The position numbers were made by a program, and so were the translations under genes. DNA of 64,000 nucleotides, from contig NZ_CP079737.1 in the NCBI RefSeq assembly GCF_019916025.1, positions 2,480,001 through 2,544,000 on the forward strand, given 5' to 3'. Source of the stretch: Paraclostridium bifermentans. GTDB lineage: Bacteria; Bacillota; Clostridia; Peptostreptococcales; Peptostreptococcaceae. Of this stretch, positions 51,975 to 60,707 are shown one piece after another. The notes below the pieces were generated by a model, which saw nothing but the letters and a program-made list of their open reading frames with translations, was not told the origin of the DNA and searched no databases. Positions within the stretch are counted from its first letter, which is position 1, and each line of letters opens with the position of its first letter.

Positions 51975-52007
51975 AAAAAATAGGTGGGCAAAATAACCCA
52001 CCTATTT
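51975..52007 (-). terminator. Intra-operon terminator between grdB and grdC
   Basis: AAATAGGTGGG pairs perfectly with CCCACCTATTT around an 8-nt loop, followed on the minus strand by T6. It lies 26 bp after the grdB stop and would reduce grdC-grdD transcription relative to grdA-grdB. Confidence 0.8.
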
Positions 52008-52032
52008 AGTTTTAACTTTATTTAATTCAATA

Positions 52033-53376
52033 TTAAGCGTTAGCCATTATATCCTTTAAAGTTATATCTTTTTCAAATACTGTTTGACCATCAACTTCAG
52101 TAGCTAATGCAACTAAGCATTTTTCAACTAATTTTCTTCTTAAAGCTTTTTCCTCAGCTGGATCTAACTTAGGATTACCAAGAGGATGAGGTATAGCTAT
52201 AGCTGGAACTATTCTGTTAGCTCCAACAGTTAAAGATATAGGTACTACTGTACAGATATGAACAACTGGAAGACCAGCTCTTTCTATCTCTTTTACCATC
52301 GTTGCACCGCAACGAGTACAAGTACCTCAAGTAGATGTTAGTATTACAGCGTCAACACCTGCAGCTATTAACTTTTGAGCGTATTCAGCAGCAAACTTCT
52401 TAGAACTTGCAACAGCAGTTCCGTTACCTGTAGTTGTATAGAAGAACTCATGTAAAGAACCTATAGCTCCTTCTCTTTCTAAATCTCTTAAAACATCTAC
52501 TGGTAAAACTCTATCTGAGTCTAAGTTACAATAAACTGGGTCGAATCCACCATGAGCAGTTTCGTAAGTTTCTTCAGTTAAATCGTTAACTCCTGCTATA
52601 GAATATTCACCGTATTTAGATGCAGAAGAAGATTCTATTCTATCTGGATTTCCTTTAGGAACTATACCACCAGAAGTAACTAGAGCTATTTTAGCTTTAG
52701 ATAAATCTTTTATAGCTGCTTGTGGATCAACTCTATCAAAGTTTGGCATTGGATATTCAGTTACGAAATCCTCACCTTTTATTTTCTTTAATAACATATC
52801 TACAGCTCTCTTAGAACCTCTTTCTTTAGCGAAGTAGTTAACTCTTACTCCTCTTTCTATATAACCTTCTTCAGCTGGAGATCCTATTTCTTCTCCATTA
52901 GCTAACTTCTTAGCTAATGTAGCTATTTTTGGAAGAGCCTTTCTCATACCAGCAGCAGAGTCAGATGTTGATACTATATATAAATCTTTTTTGAACATAT
53001 CTGCTCCTGGATTTTCAATGTACATTCCTGTTAAAGCTGGTATATTTAATTCGTCTTTTACGAATTTAGTTATTGTTCCTGCAGCAACCCCGTATCTTCC
53101 TGCATTGAACGCTGGTCCAGCTATAAATAATTGTGGTTCGAAGCTCTTAACCATTCCTAATACTTCTTGGCTAGCAGACTCCATGTTTTCTCCGAAATAG
53201 CTATCTCCACAAACTACAGTTCCAACTATTTCTATTTCATCCCCTAATAACTTGTTTAATTGTAAACTTATTGGAGGTAATTTTTCAGCTATGTGTGGTT
53301 TCGTATCAGCTTTTTCTTCCCCTCCAATTCCTGCGAAGAATTGGTTTACGTAGTGAACTACTTTTATCTTTTCCAT
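52033..53376 (-). CDS. grdB: Glycine reductase component B, subunit gamma, selenoprotein (GrdB)
   Basis: 447 aa when the in-frame TGA at 52327-52329 is read as selenocysteine (Sec350). The context, TST-U-GTCTRCGATMVKE, is the known GrdB active site; upstream are VVCGDSYFGENMESA, AGPAFNAGRYG and LVTSGGIVPKGNPDR. The reading frame is uninterrupted on both sides of the TGA. GrdB binds glycine as a Schiff base to the GrdE pyruvoyl group and its selenol attacks to give Se-carboxymethyl-selenocysteine on GrdA. A hairpin with a GGU loop follows the UGA by 12 nt (52300-52314). ATG preceded by AAGGGG. Confidence 0.95.
52300..52314 (-). promoter_or_regulatory. Bacterial SECIS hairpin for GrdB Sec350
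   Basis: CGTTGC-GGT-GCAACG is a perfect 6-bp stem with a GGU loop, 12 nt after the UGA. That size, loop and spacing fit the upper stem of bacterial SECIS elements bound by SelB. It also encodes amino acids, so it is under double constraint. Confidence 0.7.
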
Positions 53377-53402
53377 CTTTATCTCAACCCCTTTTGATTT
53401 AA

Positions 53403-53882
53403 TTAGGCATTATATTTGCAGAATTGACCTCTTATATCGCTCATTTCTTCAACTATTTCATCAACTTCAAGAACCATTTCCATCATACTTATTTGATCTT
53501 CGTAAACTGATTCATCAAATAATTCTTTCACTTCTGGTTCAACAACATGATAAACAGCTAATCCTAACTCAACACCAGCAAGTGGTCCAGCGAAAGTTGG
53601 ATCTCCAGCAGTTACTGTTTCAGCTGCAAGACCTGCAGCTTCGGCTTCAGCAGCACCTAGTAAAACCACAACATTTTCAGCACCGAATTTTTCAGTAGCA
53701 TCTTTAACTCTGTTTTGGTTTTCTAAGTCCATAGCCCCAGCAGCAGTTCAGACAAAACATTCTGTTGAAGCAAAAACTATTTCAGTATTTTCTACAGTGT
53801 TTACACACTCTTCTATCGCAGGTCCCGGAATTCCGTCACGGTCACCTATGATTATGATCTTTTTATTACTTAATAAGCTCAT
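53403..53882 (-). CDS. grdA: Glycine reductase component A, selenoprotein (GrdA)
   Basis: 159 aa including Sec45 at the TGA 53748-53750. The peptide context is [16 protein letters not shown], the signature of selenoprotein A; without read-through only the last 109 residues would be seen. The N-terminus [21 protein letters not shown] is standard. GrdA carries the carboxymethyl group from protein B to protein C and is then reduced by thioredoxin (TrxA/TrxB of this operon). ATG preceded by AAGGAGAT. A long nested hairpin lies between grdE and this gene (54007-54098), 26 bp before grdB. Confidence 0.95.
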
Positions 53883-54006
53883 AATATATCTCCTTTTCCC
53901 ATTTATTTTAATATTGTCATTTTAATACCTTTTTAAATTCTCATTGCACTCACTTCTATATTTATTCTTATCAGCTATATTATAGAAAATAATTTTTATG
54001 ACAATT

Positions 54007-54098
54007 GTAGCGAAGTGATATTTGTATATTGTTGACGAAACACTTAAAGTCCGCAGGACTTTGTGTAAACGAAACAATATCAAATGTCACGAAGCGAC
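54007..54098 (-). repeat. Nested hairpin of conserved-core family B, copy 2, inside the grd operon
   Basis: An outer stem GTAGCGAAGTGATATTTG pairs with CAAATGTCACGAAGCGAC; inside, ATATTGTT/AACAATAT and the family core ACGAAACACTTAAAGTCC / GGACTTTGTGT. There is no T-run. It lies in the 234-bp grdE-grdA spacer, so it may stabilise or process the grdA-grdB message. Compare copies at 19740-19829 and 61798-61881. Confidence 0.65.
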
Positions 54099-54116
54099 TA
54101 TTCATAATATTTTTTC

Positions 54117-55403
54117 TTAATACCCCTTAGCTGTTAAGAATCCGAATCCTGTTTCATTAGTAGCTCCAGTTATTACTTGTATCTCAGCTTCTATAGATCC
54201 ATCTTCTCTTAAAGATCCAGCAGCTCCACCAGCTATAACATCAGCAACTTCAACGTGTCCTATAACTCTATCCATCTTAGGTAATACAACAACTTGGTTA
54301 GCATTTCCACCAGTTACAACAGCATTAGCTTTAACATCAGCATCAGCTAATGATTGAGATGCTCCATCTCTACCAGCATACTCATCTGTAACTATAACAG
54401 TTTTAACACCTTGACCTTCTATTTTCTTGCAGTTCATTATAAGGTCTGTATCTGGGTTACCAAATCCTTCTTGAGATACTATTACAGCATCTAAGCCTAA
54501 TTGTTTACATAATTTAGCAGTCCAGTTAGAAGATCTTTCTTTATCTGCTAAGTATACGTTTTCATTAGTTATAATAACTCCTACAAAGTTTATTTCTTTT
54601 CCGTGTTGTAGATATAAATCTTCAACTACTGAGTTATTCATGTGTACATAACTTGGGTTTTTATCACAAGCAGAAACACAGTTACCACTTACTATAGCTC
54701 CGTCCATTAATTCAGTTGGGTATAATAATGTTGGTACTATTTGCTTAGCGTCAACTCCGTAAACATATGTGTCATGTAATAATCCTTGAGTTTGAAGCAT
54801 GTATACATATCCTACTTTAGGAAGTTCTGGATACTCTGCTACTGACTCTAATAATGGCTTAGTTTCGTACTCTACAACTTCATCTGGAGTTAAGTTTCTA
54901 GCAACTTCTCCTAAGTATGTAGCAGCTTTGAATCCTATCATTCTAACAGCTCTTTCGTGATCGTATTGCTTTAAACCATCTATTGGTTCAGCTATAACAA
55001 CAACGTTGTTTAACTTAGAGAATGGTGTATATTCAGCTCCAGGACCAGTCATATCTATTATACCTTCTTGGAAACCAACTATTTTACCAGTTGTTACAAC
55101 TCCAACATTTTTAAGTGCATGAGTTCTACCTTCTCCAACAGTGTCAACTTTTGATATAACTCCTGGGAATATTCCTCCATTACCATCAACTTTTACTCTC
55201 GGTTCTATAACGTCTTTAACTGGTATTATTCTAACGCTTTCCCCTGGACGAACTATATCTAAATCTATTGATTTTATATGTTCATCTCCACCAATTTCTT
55301 TTAACATCTCTTCTTTGTTGATGTATAATACTGAATCTTTAACTTCTGTTACTGCTCCAAATTGTACATCTTTTATAAAGATTTTCCCTAACTCAAGACG
55401 CAT
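54117..55403 (-). CDS. grdE: Glycine reductase component B, proprotein of alpha and beta subunits (GrdE)
   Basis: 428 aa. The self-cleavage site SGNCVSACDKNPSYVHMNN lies at about 239-257; cleavage between Asn241 and Cys242 would give the beta chain and an alpha chain starting with a pyruvoyl group made from Cys242, as established for this family. The pyruvoyl forms the Schiff base with glycine. Upstream blocks are DMTGPGAEYTPFSKLNN and LQTQGLLHDTYVYG; downstream are EGFGNPDTDLIMN and ITGATNETGFGFL. It partners GrdB. ATG at 55403; trxA lies 65 bp upstream. Confidence 0.95.
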   Translation of the reverse strand: MRLELGKIFIKDVQFGAVTEVKDSVLYINKEEMLKEIGGDEHIKSIDLDIVRPGESVRIIPVKDVIEPRVKVDGNGGIFPGVISKVDTVGEGRTHALKNVGVVTTGKIVGFQEGIIDMTGPGAEYTPFSKLNNVVVIAEPIDGLKQYDHERAVRMIGFKAATYLGEVARNLTPDEVVEYETKPLLESVAEYPELPKVGYVYMLQTQGLLHDTYVYGVDAKQIVPTLLYPTELMDGAIVSGNCVSACDKNPSYVHMNNSVVEDLYLQHGKEINFVGVIITNENVYLADKERSSNWTAKLCKQLGLDAVIVSQEGFGNPDTDLIMNCKKIEGQGVKTVIVTDEYAGRDGASQSLADADVKANAVVTGGNANQVVVLPKMDRVIGHVEVADVIAGGAAGSLREDGSIEAEIQVITGATNETGFGFLTAKGY

Positions 55404-55468
55404 ATTGGCACCCCCTAATTTTTTGAACTTAATTTATTTTAACGGGGAATTGAATCCCCATTAATTAC

Positions 55469-55786
55469 TTATAAGTGCTTCTTTATCATAGCTTCTATAT
55501 TAGAAACTGTAGCATCATCTTTTGTTACTTCATCTATTTTAGCTCCATCTTTGTATATAGCTATAGTTGGAAGACCTAAAACCTTCTCTTTTATAGCAAC
55601 TCTTCTAGCTTTAGTTATATCGAATTTACAGAACTTTATGTTTTCCCCATATGCTTCTGCAAATTTTTCTATATCTGGAAGTAATGCTTTACAAGGCTCA
55701 CAACCTTGACTCCAGAAATCAACTAATACTAGCCCTTCTGCTTCTAATACTTCTGGATCGAATGTATTTTTTTCTAATGCTATCAT
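55469..55786 (-). CDS. trxA: Thioredoxin of the glycine reductase system
   Basis: 105 aa. Active site SQGCEPCKAL with Cys29 and Cys32, the GCEPC variant in place of WCGPC; cis-Pro in LGLPTIAIYKDG. Standard thioredoxin length and fold order. It reduces the selenenylsulfide or mixed disulfide on GrdA during turnover. The unusual GCxPC is known from thioredoxins of amino-acid-fermenting clostridia. It lies between trxB and grdE, 144 bp from trxB. ATG preceded by AGGGGG. Confidence 0.93.
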   Translation of the reverse strand: MIALEKNTFDPEVLEAEGLVLVDFWSQGCEPCKALLPDIEKFAEAYGENIKFCKFDITKARRVAIKEKVLGLPTIAIYKDGAKIDEVTKDDATVSNIEAMIKKHL

Positions 55787-55930
55787 TTCAGTATCCCCCT
55801 TATTGGAATTTATATATTTTAATATATTTTTAATATATTAATAGCTATTTTAATTTAAGTACCGTTCACTAAGTAATGTTTAATTTGATAAACATCATCC
55901 CCCGATAACCTTGTTAAACGTACTTTTTTA

Positions 55931-56893
55931 TTAGCAATTAGTAACTTCTTCTTCGAAGTTTGCTTCTACATATCTTTCAGCTGTTACTGCAGCTATAGCT
56001 CCATCAGCTGTTGCTGTAACAACTTGTCTTAATGATTTAACTCTACAATCTCCTGCAGCAAATACACCTGGTATATTTGTTAACATATTGTCATCTGTTT
56101 TGATGTATCCATAGTCATCCATATCTACTTTACCTTTGAATAACTCTGTTTGAGAATCAAATCCTACGAATATGAATATTCCCATAGTTCCATCTTCTTC
56201 ATCAGCGAAGTATTCATTAGTTTCACCTGTTTGAGTATTTCTAAATACTACTGATTCAACTAATCCATCACCTTTTATTTCATCTATAACTGTATCTAAT
56301 AAGAATTCTATTCTTTCATTAGCTCTTGCTTTATCTTCTATAGATCTAGCACATCTTAAACCTTGTCTTCTATGAACTATAGTAACTTTTCTAGCAAACT
56401 TAGTTAAGTATAATGCTTCTTCTATAGCACTATCTCCTCCTCCAACTACGAATACTTCGAAATCTTCGAAGAAGTCAGCGTCACATGTAGCACAGTAAGA
56501 AACTCCTTTACCTGTTAATTCTTTTTCTCCTGGGCATCCTAATTTTTTAGGAGTAGCTCCAGTAGCTATTATAACAGTTTTAGCTCTGTACTCGCCTTTT
56601 TCACCTTTTAATACTTTTATGTTTCCTTCTAATTCAGTGTCTACTATAGAGTCTCTAACTATTTCAGCACCGAATTCTTTACATTGCTCTACCATTCTAG
56701 CTATTAAGCTTGGTCCAGTAGCATTTTCAACTGATCCTGGATAGTTAGCAACTTCATGAGTTATAACTATTTGTCCACCAGTTTTTCCTTTTTCAAGTAT
56801 TAAAGTCTTCATTTTAGCTCTTGCGCCGTAAAGACCAGCTGCAAGACCTGCAGGTCCACAACCTATTATGACTATGTCATATAAATTTTCCAT
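55931..56893 (-). CDS. trxB: Thioredoxin reductase of the glycine reductase system
   Basis: 320 aa flavoprotein. FAD motif IIGCGPAGLAAGLYGARA near residue 10, redox pair CATCD at 134-138, NAD(P)H-binding VVGGGDSAIEEALYL and the closing FAAGDCRVKSLRQVVTATADGAIAA. It passes electrons from NAD(P)H to TrxA and so powers glycine reduction. It lies in the grd operon between grdX and trxA; the ATG is preceded by GGGGTCGAG. The second glycine-rich motif is GGGDSAIEEA, typical of the low-molecular-weight family. Confidence 0.94.
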   Translation of the reverse strand: MENLYDIVIIGCGPAGLAAGLYGARAKMKTLILEKGKTGGQIVITHEVANYPGSVENATGPSLIARMVEQCKEFGAEIVRDSIVDTELEGNIKVLKGEKGEYRAKTVIIATGATPKKLGCPGEKELTGKGVSYCATCDADFFEDFEVFVVGGGDSAIEEALYLTKFARKVTIVHRRQGLRCARSIEDKARANERIEFLLDTVIDEIKGDGLVESVVFRNTQTGETNEYFADEEDGTMGIFIFVGFDSQTELFKGKVDMDDYGYIKTDDNMLTNIPGVFAAGDCRVKSLRQVVTATADGAIAAVTAERYVEANFEEEVTNC

Positions 56894-56935
56894 TATCTCG
56901 ACCCCCTATTTTTATTAATATATATACACCAAAGT

Positions 56936-57307
56936 TTATACATATTGTATTCTTTGGATTGTATTTCTCATTATATCAAAATCAATTACTCTGAAATCGT
57001 CTAAAACTTTTTCAGTCCACATAGGAGTTAACTTGTTGTTTTTAAATTTTTCTGCTGTTTCTATGGCTTCTTCTATTAAGTTTAATGAATTTGTGTCTAG
57101 AGATTTCCCCTTTTTAATTATGACTGTACGATATGGTGTTTCATTGGGTTTTACGCTCCCATATAGCGGATGTGATAATAATTCATACCCCTTATGAACT
57201 AAATCCCTACATTCCTTTAATGTTCCTATATAGTCAGTGTCTAACATTATAACTTCTTTGTCAGTAACGTTTTCCTGAATCATAGGATTGTTAGTGATTA
57301 TTAACAT
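56936..57307 (-). CDS. grdX: GrdX, conserved glycine reductase operon protein
   Basis: 123 aa soluble protein. ITNNPMIQENV at the start and the length match GrdX, the small protein found first in many grd operons. Its biochemical role is unknown. No catalytic motif is visible; the predicted structure is mixed alpha/beta (LKECRDLVHKGYELLSHPLYGSVKP in the middle). It is the first gene after the glycine riboswitch, 42 bp ahead of trxB. The ATG lies behind a weak GTGAG site. Confidence 0.88.
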   Translation of the reverse strand: MLIITNNPMIQENVTDKEVIMLDTDYIGTLKECRDLVHKGYELLSHPLYGSVKPNETPYRTVIIKKGKSLDTNSLNLIEEAIETAEKFKNNKLTPMWTEKVLDDFRVIDFDIMRNTIQRIQYV

Positions 57308-57345
57308 TTGTCTACACTCACTTTCAAAATTTCTTTTGTTAAACT

Positions 57346-57381
57346 AAAAAACAGGAAACTAAGTCCCCACTTAGTTCCCTG
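57346..57381 (-). terminator. Glycine riboswitch terminator
   Basis: CAGGGAACTAAGT pairs with ACTTAGTTTCCTG, and T6 follows on the minus strand. It lies 14 nt after the aptamer and 38 bp before grdX, the expected site for ligand-dependent termination. Confidence 0.85.
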
Positions 57382-57394
57382 TCAAAATGTCTTT

Positions 57395-57530
57395 CAGAGA
57401 TCCGTCCAGTTAAAGTCCTTTCACCTGAGAATTTCATTTAAATCCTTTTGGGATGAATTTAAATTTGTCCCTTCGGTCATCTCTAATTTCCCCAAATTAG
57501 AGACCGTCTCCCTTAACCTTCAAACGGTTT
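57395..57530 (-). ncRNA. Glycine riboswitch (single complete aptamer)
   Basis: Minus-strand order: AACC/GGTT small stem, GGGAGACGGTCTCT, a long P3 hairpin, ATGACCGAAGGGACAAA, then TTCTCAGGTGAAAGGAC and GGACGGATCTCTG. These are the conserved aptamer blocks. Only one complete aptamer is present. A degenerate piece, CACCTAAGGGGCAAAG at 57546-57561, resembles the CACCGAAGGGGCAA block of a lost upstream aptamer. It should raise grd operon expression when glycine is present. Confidence 0.9.
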
Positions 57531-57575
57531 AATTTTTAGTTTTGTCTTTGCCCCTTAGGTGCTTTTCTTAATTAC

Positions 57576-57604
57576 ATTATATCTAGCTTGGTAAATATAT
57601 ACAA
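57576..57604 (-). promoter_or_regulatory. Promoter of the grd operon
   Basis: TTGTAT and TATAAT with a 17-bp spacer on the minus strand, placing the start near 57568, just ahead of the degenerate aptamer piece and the riboswitch. The rest of the 57605-57790 gap is AT-rich with nothing recognised. Confidence 0.6.
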
Positions 57605-57790
57605 TACTTTTTCAAATATTTTTTTATGTTTTTTTGTTGATATTGTCCATTTTTTGTCAAACCGTTGGTATAGCTATAATCTTTTTATTAACTTCTTTCC
57701 ATAGATTTTATCTATTAAGTTAATTTTCTAACTTTCAATTTATATTTATTCTAATTTCTTTTAAGTATTCCTTTTTTATGCCTTTATTTT

Positions 57791-58582
57791 TTAATTTTTT
57801 TTAACCATATCATAGGTTAAACAAACAGGTTTTTTTGTTCGTGGATCTTCAACAATTTCTGCATCAATATTGAAAATTTCTTTTAAATTTTCTTTTGTCA
57901 TAACATCATGAGCTTCACCTTCACATACAATTTTACCTTTTTTGATTCCTATCATATGATCTGCAAACCTAGAAGCATTGTTTAATTCATGAATAACCAT
58001 TACAATAGTTCTTTTTTCATTTTTATTTAATTCATCTAATAACTGTAAAATTTCTAATTGATGAGCTAAATCTAAATATGTTGTAGGTTCATCTAGTAAT
58101 AATATATCTGTTTCTTGTGCAAGAGCCATTGCTATCCAAGCCCTTTGTCTTTGTCCTCCAGATAAATCATCAATATTTCTATCTCTAAATTCAGATATTT
58201 TTGTAACTTCCATAGCCCAACTTACAATATCCTTATCTTCTTTATTTATCTTTCCAAATCCCTTTTGATGAGGAAATCTACCATAAGATATTAATTCCTC
58301 TACAGTAAGTCCGCTTGGAGCTTGTGGATTTTGTGGAAGTACTGCCATTTCTTTTGCGATATCTGTTGGATTTTCCTCATGAAGATTTTTACCATTTATA
58401 TAAATACTTCCGCTCTTTGGATCTATTATTCTTCCTATAGTTTTTAAAATAGTAGATTTACCACATCCGTTAGCTCCTATTATTGTAGTTATTTTTCCTT
58501 TTGGTATATTTAAATTTAAGTTTTTTACAATATCTATATTTCCATAAGATATGTTTAAGTCCTTAGTTATTATTGAATTCAT
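57791..58582 (-). CDS. Iron-siderophore/haem ABC importer ATPase (FecE/FhuC-like)
   Basis: 263 aa. Walker A GANGCGKST (36-44), signature LSGGQRQRAWIAMALAQ, Walker B LLLDEPTTYLD and the H-loop His in VMVIHELNNASRFADH. The AVLPQNPQAP Q-loop and the DLAHQLEIL segment are typical of the FecCDE/FhuC family. It energises uptake through the two permeases encoded just upstream (16-bp gap). Last gene of a four-gene operon. ATG preceded by GAGGTA. Confidence 0.93.
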   Translation of the reverse strand: MNSIITKDLNISYGNIDIVKNLNLNIPKGKITTIIGANGCGKSTILKTIGRIIDPKSGSIYINGKNLHEENPTDIAKEMAVLPQNPQAPSGLTVEELISYGRFPHQKGFGKINKEDKDIVSWAMEVTKISEFRDRNIDDLSGGQRQRAWIAMALAQETDILLLDEPTTYLDLAHQLEILQLLDELNKNEKRTIVMVIHELNNASRFADHMIGIKKGKIVCEGEAHDVMTKENLKEIFNIDAEIVEDPRTKKPVCLTYDMVKKN

Positions 58583-58597
58583 AATTTTTACCTCTTT

Positions 58598-59614
58598 CTA
58601 ATCTGCTAACATTAAATATATAAAGTAAGGTACACCTATTATAGATATAACTATTCCTACTGGTATTTCTATTGGTGCTAGTAAATTTCTAGATACAGTA
58701 TCAGCTGCTAATATAAGTAATATTCCTATTAATGCTGATATAGGTACTAATCTTTTATGTTTAGGTCCAACAAGCTTTCTAGCAATGTGAGGTGAAACTA
58801 ATCCTAAAAATGAAATACTTCCAGCTACTGATGTTGCAACTCCTGCTAATATAACGGCATAAGTTATTAGCTTTTTTCTTTCCTTTTCTACATTAACACC
58901 AAGCCCTGTAGATATTTCATCTCCTAAATTTAATACATCTAAGTATCTTGATTTATATATTGCAAGAAACATAAATACTATTATAAAAGGTAGTATTGCT
59001 AGTACATACTTCCAGTTGCTGCCCCATATACTTCCTGATGTCCATGCCATTACTCTATTAAATTCTTGAGTAGTAAATTTCAATTGGAAAATCGTCATTA
59101 TAGATGTAAATGCTATATTTATACCTATTCCTATTAAAAGTAACCTTTGAGCGCTAATGCCATTTTTAAATGCTAATACATATATTAAGAAGGCTCCGAA
59201 TAATGCCCCAAGTAATGCAACTATAGGCATTGTAAATATAGTTAAGTTACTTACTCCATCATATACATTTCCATTCATTAAATATATATATACTACAACA
59301 AACAATGCAGCTCCCGAGTTTATACCTAATATTCCTGAATCTGCTAAATCATTTTTAGTAACTCCCTGAAGTATAGCACCTGCTGTTGCTAATGCACTAC
59401 CTACCAATATTGCAATAACGATTCTAGGAAGTCTTAATTTAAAAATTGCTATTTCATAATTTTTCTGTCCTTGTCCTATAAATGTTTTTAATACATCTAT
59501 AGGTGGAATTTTAAATGATCCCATATTTAAACTTATCAACACAGTAATAAATATAAGTGCTAATAAAACCGATGCTATTAATATAATTTTAGACTTTTTA
59601 TTATTAGTTTTCAT
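58598..59614 (-). CDS. Iron-siderophore/haem ABC importer permease 2 (FecD/FhuG-like)
   Basis: 338 aa, about nine to ten membrane helices. RLPRIVIAILVGSALATAGAILQGVTKN-type region, split in sequence as RLPRIVIAIL and GAILQGVTKNDLADSG, plus GSISFLGLVSPHIARKLVGP near residue 270, the FecCD cytoplasmic loop that touches the ATPase. It forms half of the translocation channel. Only a single base separates it from permease 1, so the two are translated together. ATG preceded by AGGAAA. Confidence 0.92.
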   Translation of the reverse strand: MKTNNKKSKIILIASVLLALIFITVLISLNMGSFKIPPIDVLKTFIGQGQKNYEIAIFKLRLPRIVIAILVGSALATAGAILQGVTKNDLADSGILGINSGAALFVVVYIYLMNGNVYDGVSNLTIFTMPIVALLGALFGAFLIYVLAFKNGISAQRLLLIGIGINIAFTSIMTIFQLKFTTQEFNRVMAWTSGSIWGSNWKYVLAILPFIIVFMFLAIYKSRYLDVLNLGDEISTGLGVNVEKERKKLITYAVILAGVATSVAGSISFLGLVSPHIARKLVGPKHKRLVPISALIGILLILAADTVSRNLLAPIEIPVGIVISIIGVPYFIYLMLAD

Positions 59615-59615
59615 T

Positions 59616-60626
59616 TTATCTAGTTTCCTTTCTTACAAGATATATAAAGACCGGTACCCCTATAAGTGCAGTTATTGAACCTACTGGTGTTTCATACGGT
59701 GGATTTATCATTCTTGATAAGATATCGCTGTAAACTAATAACAAAGACCCTAAAACTAAAGAACTAGGTATTATATATTTATAATCTGCTCCAACTATTC
59801 CTTTTGCAATTTGAGGTACTACCAGACCTACAAATACAATATTTCCAGCAACAGAAACACTTGCTCCTGTCATTAAAACTACTACTACTAAGGATATAAA
59901 TCTTACTAAATTAGTTTTTTGTCCAAGTCCTATAGCAACTTCTTCACCTAAGCTTAATATTGTAATTCTCGGAGCCATTATCATAGCTACTATAAAACCT
60001 ATACCTCCTACCATTAGTAAAAGTTTTACGCCTTCCCATTTAGCACTTACTAGTCCTCCAGAAATCCAAAAGCTTAGTTGCTGAGATAAATTAAAGTACA
60101 TAGCAAACGCCATAGCTAGTGACACTAATAATGTACCTAATGCAGTTCCTGCTAATGCTAATTTTACTGGATCAACTTTTTTTCTCGTTCTAGAACTTAT
60201 AAAGTAAACTAGCAATCCACTTATACCCGCTCCTAAAAAAGAAAATATCATAAGCCCAAAACTTCCTGGTGCAAACCCTGGTACTACCTTTTGTAAAACT
60301 AAAGCTATTGCTATAGTAAATGTAGCTCCTTGTGTTATACCCATTACAGATGGATCTGCTATAGGATTCCTCGTAATACCTTGCATTATAGCTCCCGATA
60401 CAGCTAAGAAACCTCCAACTAGCGCTGCTGCTATAGCTCTTGGCATTCTAACATCTCTAATTATTTTTGTATCTACATCACTTGAATTGGATATAAAACT
60501 ATTTATCATGGTATTTAAGCTTATATCCTTAGGTCCCATTGATACCGATATAAAAATACCAATAAAAAGAATTGCTATTCCAATCGTAATTAATAAATAA
60601 GCCGAACTCTTTTTACTTAATTTCAT
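59616..60626 (-). CDS. Iron-siderophore/haem ABC importer permease 1 (FecC/FhuB-like)
   Basis: 336 aa, about nine to ten membrane helices. RMPRAIAAALVGGFLAVSGA, GAIMQGITRNPIADPSVMGI and GNIVFVGLVVPQIAKGIVGA are the FecCD family blocks, the last again being the ATPase contact. It pairs with permease 2. The 81-bp spacer to the binding-protein gene contains a hairpin with T5 (60659-60697), likely to reduce permease transcripts compared with the binding protein. ATG preceded by AGGTATG. Confidence 0.92.
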   Translation of the reverse strand: MKLSKKSSAYLLITIGIAILFIGIFISVSMGPKDISLNTMINSFISNSSDVDTKIIRDVRMPRAIAAALVGGFLAVSGAIMQGITRNPIADPSVMGITQGATFTIAIALVLQKVVPGFAPGSFGLMIFSFLGAGISGLLVYFISSRTRKKVDPVKLALAGTALGTLLVSLAMAFAMYFNLSQQLSFWISGGLVSAKWEGVKLLLMVGGIGFIVAMIMAPRITILSLGEEVAIGLGQKTNLVRFISLVVVVLMTGASVSVAGNIVFVGLVVPQIAKGIVGADYKYIIPSSLVLGSLLLVYSDILSRMINPPYETPVGSITALIGVPVFIYLVRKETR

Positions 60627-60658
60627 GTCTAAACATACCTTTCTATATTTCTATGATT

Positions 60659-60697
60659 AAAAACAGGTGTGAAAATGAAATCCATTATACACACCTG
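60659..60697 (-). terminator. Intra-operon attenuator after the binding-protein gene
   Basis: CAGGTGTG pairs with CACACCTG around an 18-nt loop, followed on the minus strand by T5. It lies just after the binding-protein stop; partial termination would explain excess binding protein, as is usual for ABC importers. Confidence 0.6.
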
Positions 60698-60707
60698 CTA
60701 TACTAAA

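Noticed and set aside
52033-53882. grdA and grdB as broken genes because of in-frame stops
   Set aside because: Both stops are TGA at the known selenocysteine positions with conserved residues on either side, and the frames continue intact.
54007-54098. Family B hairpin in the grd operon as a full terminator
   Set aside because: No T-run on the minus strand, and essential operon genes lie downstream; processing or stability is more likely.
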